Assembly (NCBI GenBank): GCA_026724425.1
Contig: JAIUCV010000001.1
Location: forward strand, 1,684,001 to 1,748,000
Direction of reading: 5' to 3'
Source of the DNA: Erythrophleum ivorense
Taxonomy: Eukaryota; Streptophyta; Magnoliopsida; Fabales; Fabaceae
DNA length: 64,000 nt
The notes below the pieces were generated by a model that made no database searches, had not been told where the DNA came from, and saw only the letters and a list, made by a program, of their open reading frames with translations. Position numbers and translations under genes: made by a program. This document shows positions 61,715 through 64,000 of the stretch, piece by piece (position 1 is the first letter of the stretch; each line of letters starts with the position of its first letter).

Positions 61715-62165
61715 ACAAGATACGAGGGCCTATACACATTTATGCCTATGTTATTATCATAAGATCAAACAAAGATGGACTATGTGATTTTATCACATTG
61801 TGTCAATAGTGGCAAATAATCTAATTTCTATTCGAAGAGTTATTAAGAGGGTGTATAGTATTTTTGGATACACTATCATACAAGAAAGCATGGTTCACAA
61901 AGTTCCAAGTGATCACCATTGCATTTGAGAATTGAAAACATTTATATGCCTTTTTGCCAAGATAGTTGGTTGTTGTTCTATACTTAATGCCTGGTTTATA
62001 TTATGAGTTTATTACTAAACAATGTCCATAGACTAGCTCCGATGCGAAACTTTTGGGGTTTTGGACTTTTAAGTCTTATATGGATATTTTTGATTATTTG
62101 ATGTCAATGATTCTAATTAACAACACCTTTCTATATAAGAAGTACTAAGGTAACTTGCTAATTGT
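61715..62165 (+). pseudogene. Left arm of an inverted MULE transposase duplication
   Basis: A plus-strand copy of the MURA region, with IVSIVANNLIS, RRVIKRVYSIFGYTI and ELKTFICLF pieces, matching the minus-strand copy at about 62,595-63,030 base for base over about 440 positions with many substitutions. Stops are present. With its partner it forms a large inverted repeat around a 430-base spacer. Confidence 0.75.
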
Positions 62166-62594
62166 AAGCACATAGGTTGAGTCTAAGAAGATGGTGCTTG
62201 CAACTAGCAATTGTAAGCACGTGTTTCCCAGCTCCAAGTGATAGTCTTTTGAAATTTCACCTTTTATGTTTTCATTTTCTTCCTATTTCTTTCTTTGTAA
62301 CCATGTTTTTTCATTTCTATTATGTAGATCATGAAATATGTATCAAAACAAGTTGTTATATATCTAAAATAATTAAGTGATTACAAAGATATAAGCCTTT
62401 ACTATTTGTTAGTCCTTCAAAGTCAAGTGGAACCAAAAAATTGCATGATGCCTAGTATGCCTGGTCGGGTGCAAGCATGAAAATTCAATCTTGGTTTATA
62501 TTGAATTGAGCATAAACCCAACCTGGTTAGGCCTGTTACAACCTTACTCAATGATGATTGCAAGTGCTATGTTATTGGCCTTATCTTGCGTGTT

Positions 62595-63951
62595 TGCAAT
62601 TAACAATATATCTTTATACTTCTTGGATAGAGAAGTGCTGCTAACTTGGATCATTAGTTTCAAGTAGTCAAAAACATCAATACAAAGTTTAAAAGTCCCA
62701 CATACTCAATGGAACATCCTTGAAAGTTTCGCGTCCTAAGTTGGTCTGTGGACATTCTTTATCAACAAATTTTATTTTGACCAAAAATCATATAAATGCT
62801 CCCAATTCCCAAATATGATGGTAATCGCTTAATAGTTTTAGACCATACTTTTTTGTATGACATCATGTATCCAAAGATCGTAGATACCCTCTCAATAATT
62901 CCTTGAATAGAAACAAATAGATTTTTTGTTACAATTGACACAATATATGATGATATCACGTTGGAGTCCAACTTGGTGATCCTGCAACAGTAATGGAAAC
63001 ACACACAGGGCCTCTATATCTTGTTGTTTGCCAAAATTTTTCATTGTCAACTTAGCGTGTCCTGGCCCTTGAATTGCTATGCCCAATGCAACGATATTCT
63101 TCAAATTGCAGATGAGTAATACACCCTGAATGTGTGTTATATGCACATAGACTCTATTTTCACCGCATGTTGCATAGGCCGTTTATTAGCAAACTGAATG
63201 CCAACATACAACTCTTGGTTGTCATTCAAATTAATGGTGTCCTCCATCTCTGGAATCTCAACATCATTTGCGGCGTCTGTTTTAACTTGTGAAAGGAAAG
63301 CAATTGTTAAATCCCTGTACTGGTTCAATGTAATTGTTGTTTAGAGTTATTCATTATATCTTCTAGCTCATCCAATGGCGAAGGAGGACTAGTAGTGCCC
63401 ATTAATGGTTGGAACGAATTGGGCCGGGATGTGTAATTGATAGAAGGGATGAGATACTACTAGATGTAGGCGAATTGGGGATTAAATGCTTGTATATCTA
63501 CTAGGTAGGAGTTGAACAGTGAGACCTGTTCTTCAATGCCATGAATTTGGCTTGTGGATGTGATTTTCAACAATTTATAGACATCGACTTGTGCCATGTT
63601 TAGATCCACATTGGTGGTTGAAATATGTGCGTATAGATGTAGTGCACCCAATTAGTTTAGAAATTGCTGATTCACTTGCTATATCGTTTAGACATCAGAA
63701 TCATTCTCTATAGTTCATGTTAAGTACTATGTTAAATTATGCGAATGAGGATATCTATATACCAACTTAGACACAAACTGATTTGAGGCAAGTTATAATT
63801 TTTTTCCAACTACTTCCTTTAATCTTTCCAAAATGTTGTCAAGGTCAACTTTTAACATTCTTGATTTGGCACACTCAAAAGTCACTCTCTCACTGTTATC
63901 ATAAGTCCTTCCATTCGTATATATGCATAGAAGTTTCTTGCTTTTACTCAT
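62595..63951 (-). pseudogene. MULE transposase (MURA-like), N-terminal part, broken
   Basis: The minus strand starts MSKSKKLLCIYTNGRTYDNS at 63951, the usual beginning of plant MURA (PB1-like segment). Next come a long linker (MAQVDVYKLLKITS at about 63,597) and the DBD-Tnp-Mut-like block LNDNQELYVGIQFANKRPMQ near 63,220-63,160. Then follow a GPGHAKLTMK segment, CRITKLDSNVISSYIVSIV and IERVSTIFGYMMSYKK to about 62,840, ending near the beginning of the catalytic domain. Frame changes and stops are frequent. The region 62,595-63,030 is the right arm of the inverted repeat. The DDE catalytic core and far TIR are not in the window. Confidence 0.7.
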
Positions 63952-64000
63952 TATGATTTCTGTAATAAGATGTGTGTATAGACACAAGGAAAAATATATA

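Noticed and set aside
1..64000. CRISPR arrays, operons, rRNA or tRNA genes
   Set aside because: No evenly spaced direct repeats, no bacterial gene organisation, and no tRNA or rRNA sequence recognised; the window is plant nuclear DNA.

Overview
The window is nuclear DNA from a flowering plant, most likely a eudicot. It is AT-rich, has spliced genes with short exons and long introns, carries plant-type RING-H2 (ATL) and PPR genes, and is crowded with plant transposon families (L1 and RTE LINEs, Copia, Gypsy, MULE, hAT-like MITEs) plus an endogenous pararetrovirus. The species cannot be fixed from the sequence alone.

Left end (1-8,400): the 5' part of a multi-exon minus-strand gene. Seven coding exons (273 residues) match what I recall of TASH3, the SH3-bearing adaptin-like subunit of the TPLATE endocytic complex. 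The rest of the gene lies beyond the left edge. Its 4.9 kb intron holds an L1 LINE fragment and a palindromic element with a tiny RTE insertion nested inside it. The next intron holds a decayed Copia fragment.

8,400-12,385: a purine-rich MITE-like element, a stretch without recognisable genes, and a truncated Ty3/gypsy element (LTR-like leader, primer site, broken gag).

12,385-38,491: a tandem duplication. Unit A (about 6.8 kb) and unit B (19.1 kb) each carry one intact, intronless RING-H2 ATL-type E3 ligase gene on the minus strand and share their flanking DNA. Unit B has been swollen by an RTE LINE, a MULE, a 1.4 kb compound trinucleotide array and a broken caulimovirid fragment. Unit A instead gained a small hAT-type MITE and a probable solo LTR. 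Because the copies align, several insertions can be seen against an empty site.

38,492-42,165: a third, more diverged ATL gene (ATL70-like) on the same strand, flanked by gene-poor DNA.

42,170-61,500: one old partial copy and three younger tandem copies of a 4-6 kb unit. Each young copy contains a broken restorer-of-fertility-like PPR gene interrupted by the same hairpin.

61,500-64,000: a short RTE tail, then a MULE transposase on the minus strand whose 5' half is also present in inverted orientation next to it. This makes a hairpin-prone locus of the Mu-killer type.

In total, four genes look potentially functional (TASH3-like, three ATLs). Everything else is transposon, virus relic, pseudogene or non-coding sequence.
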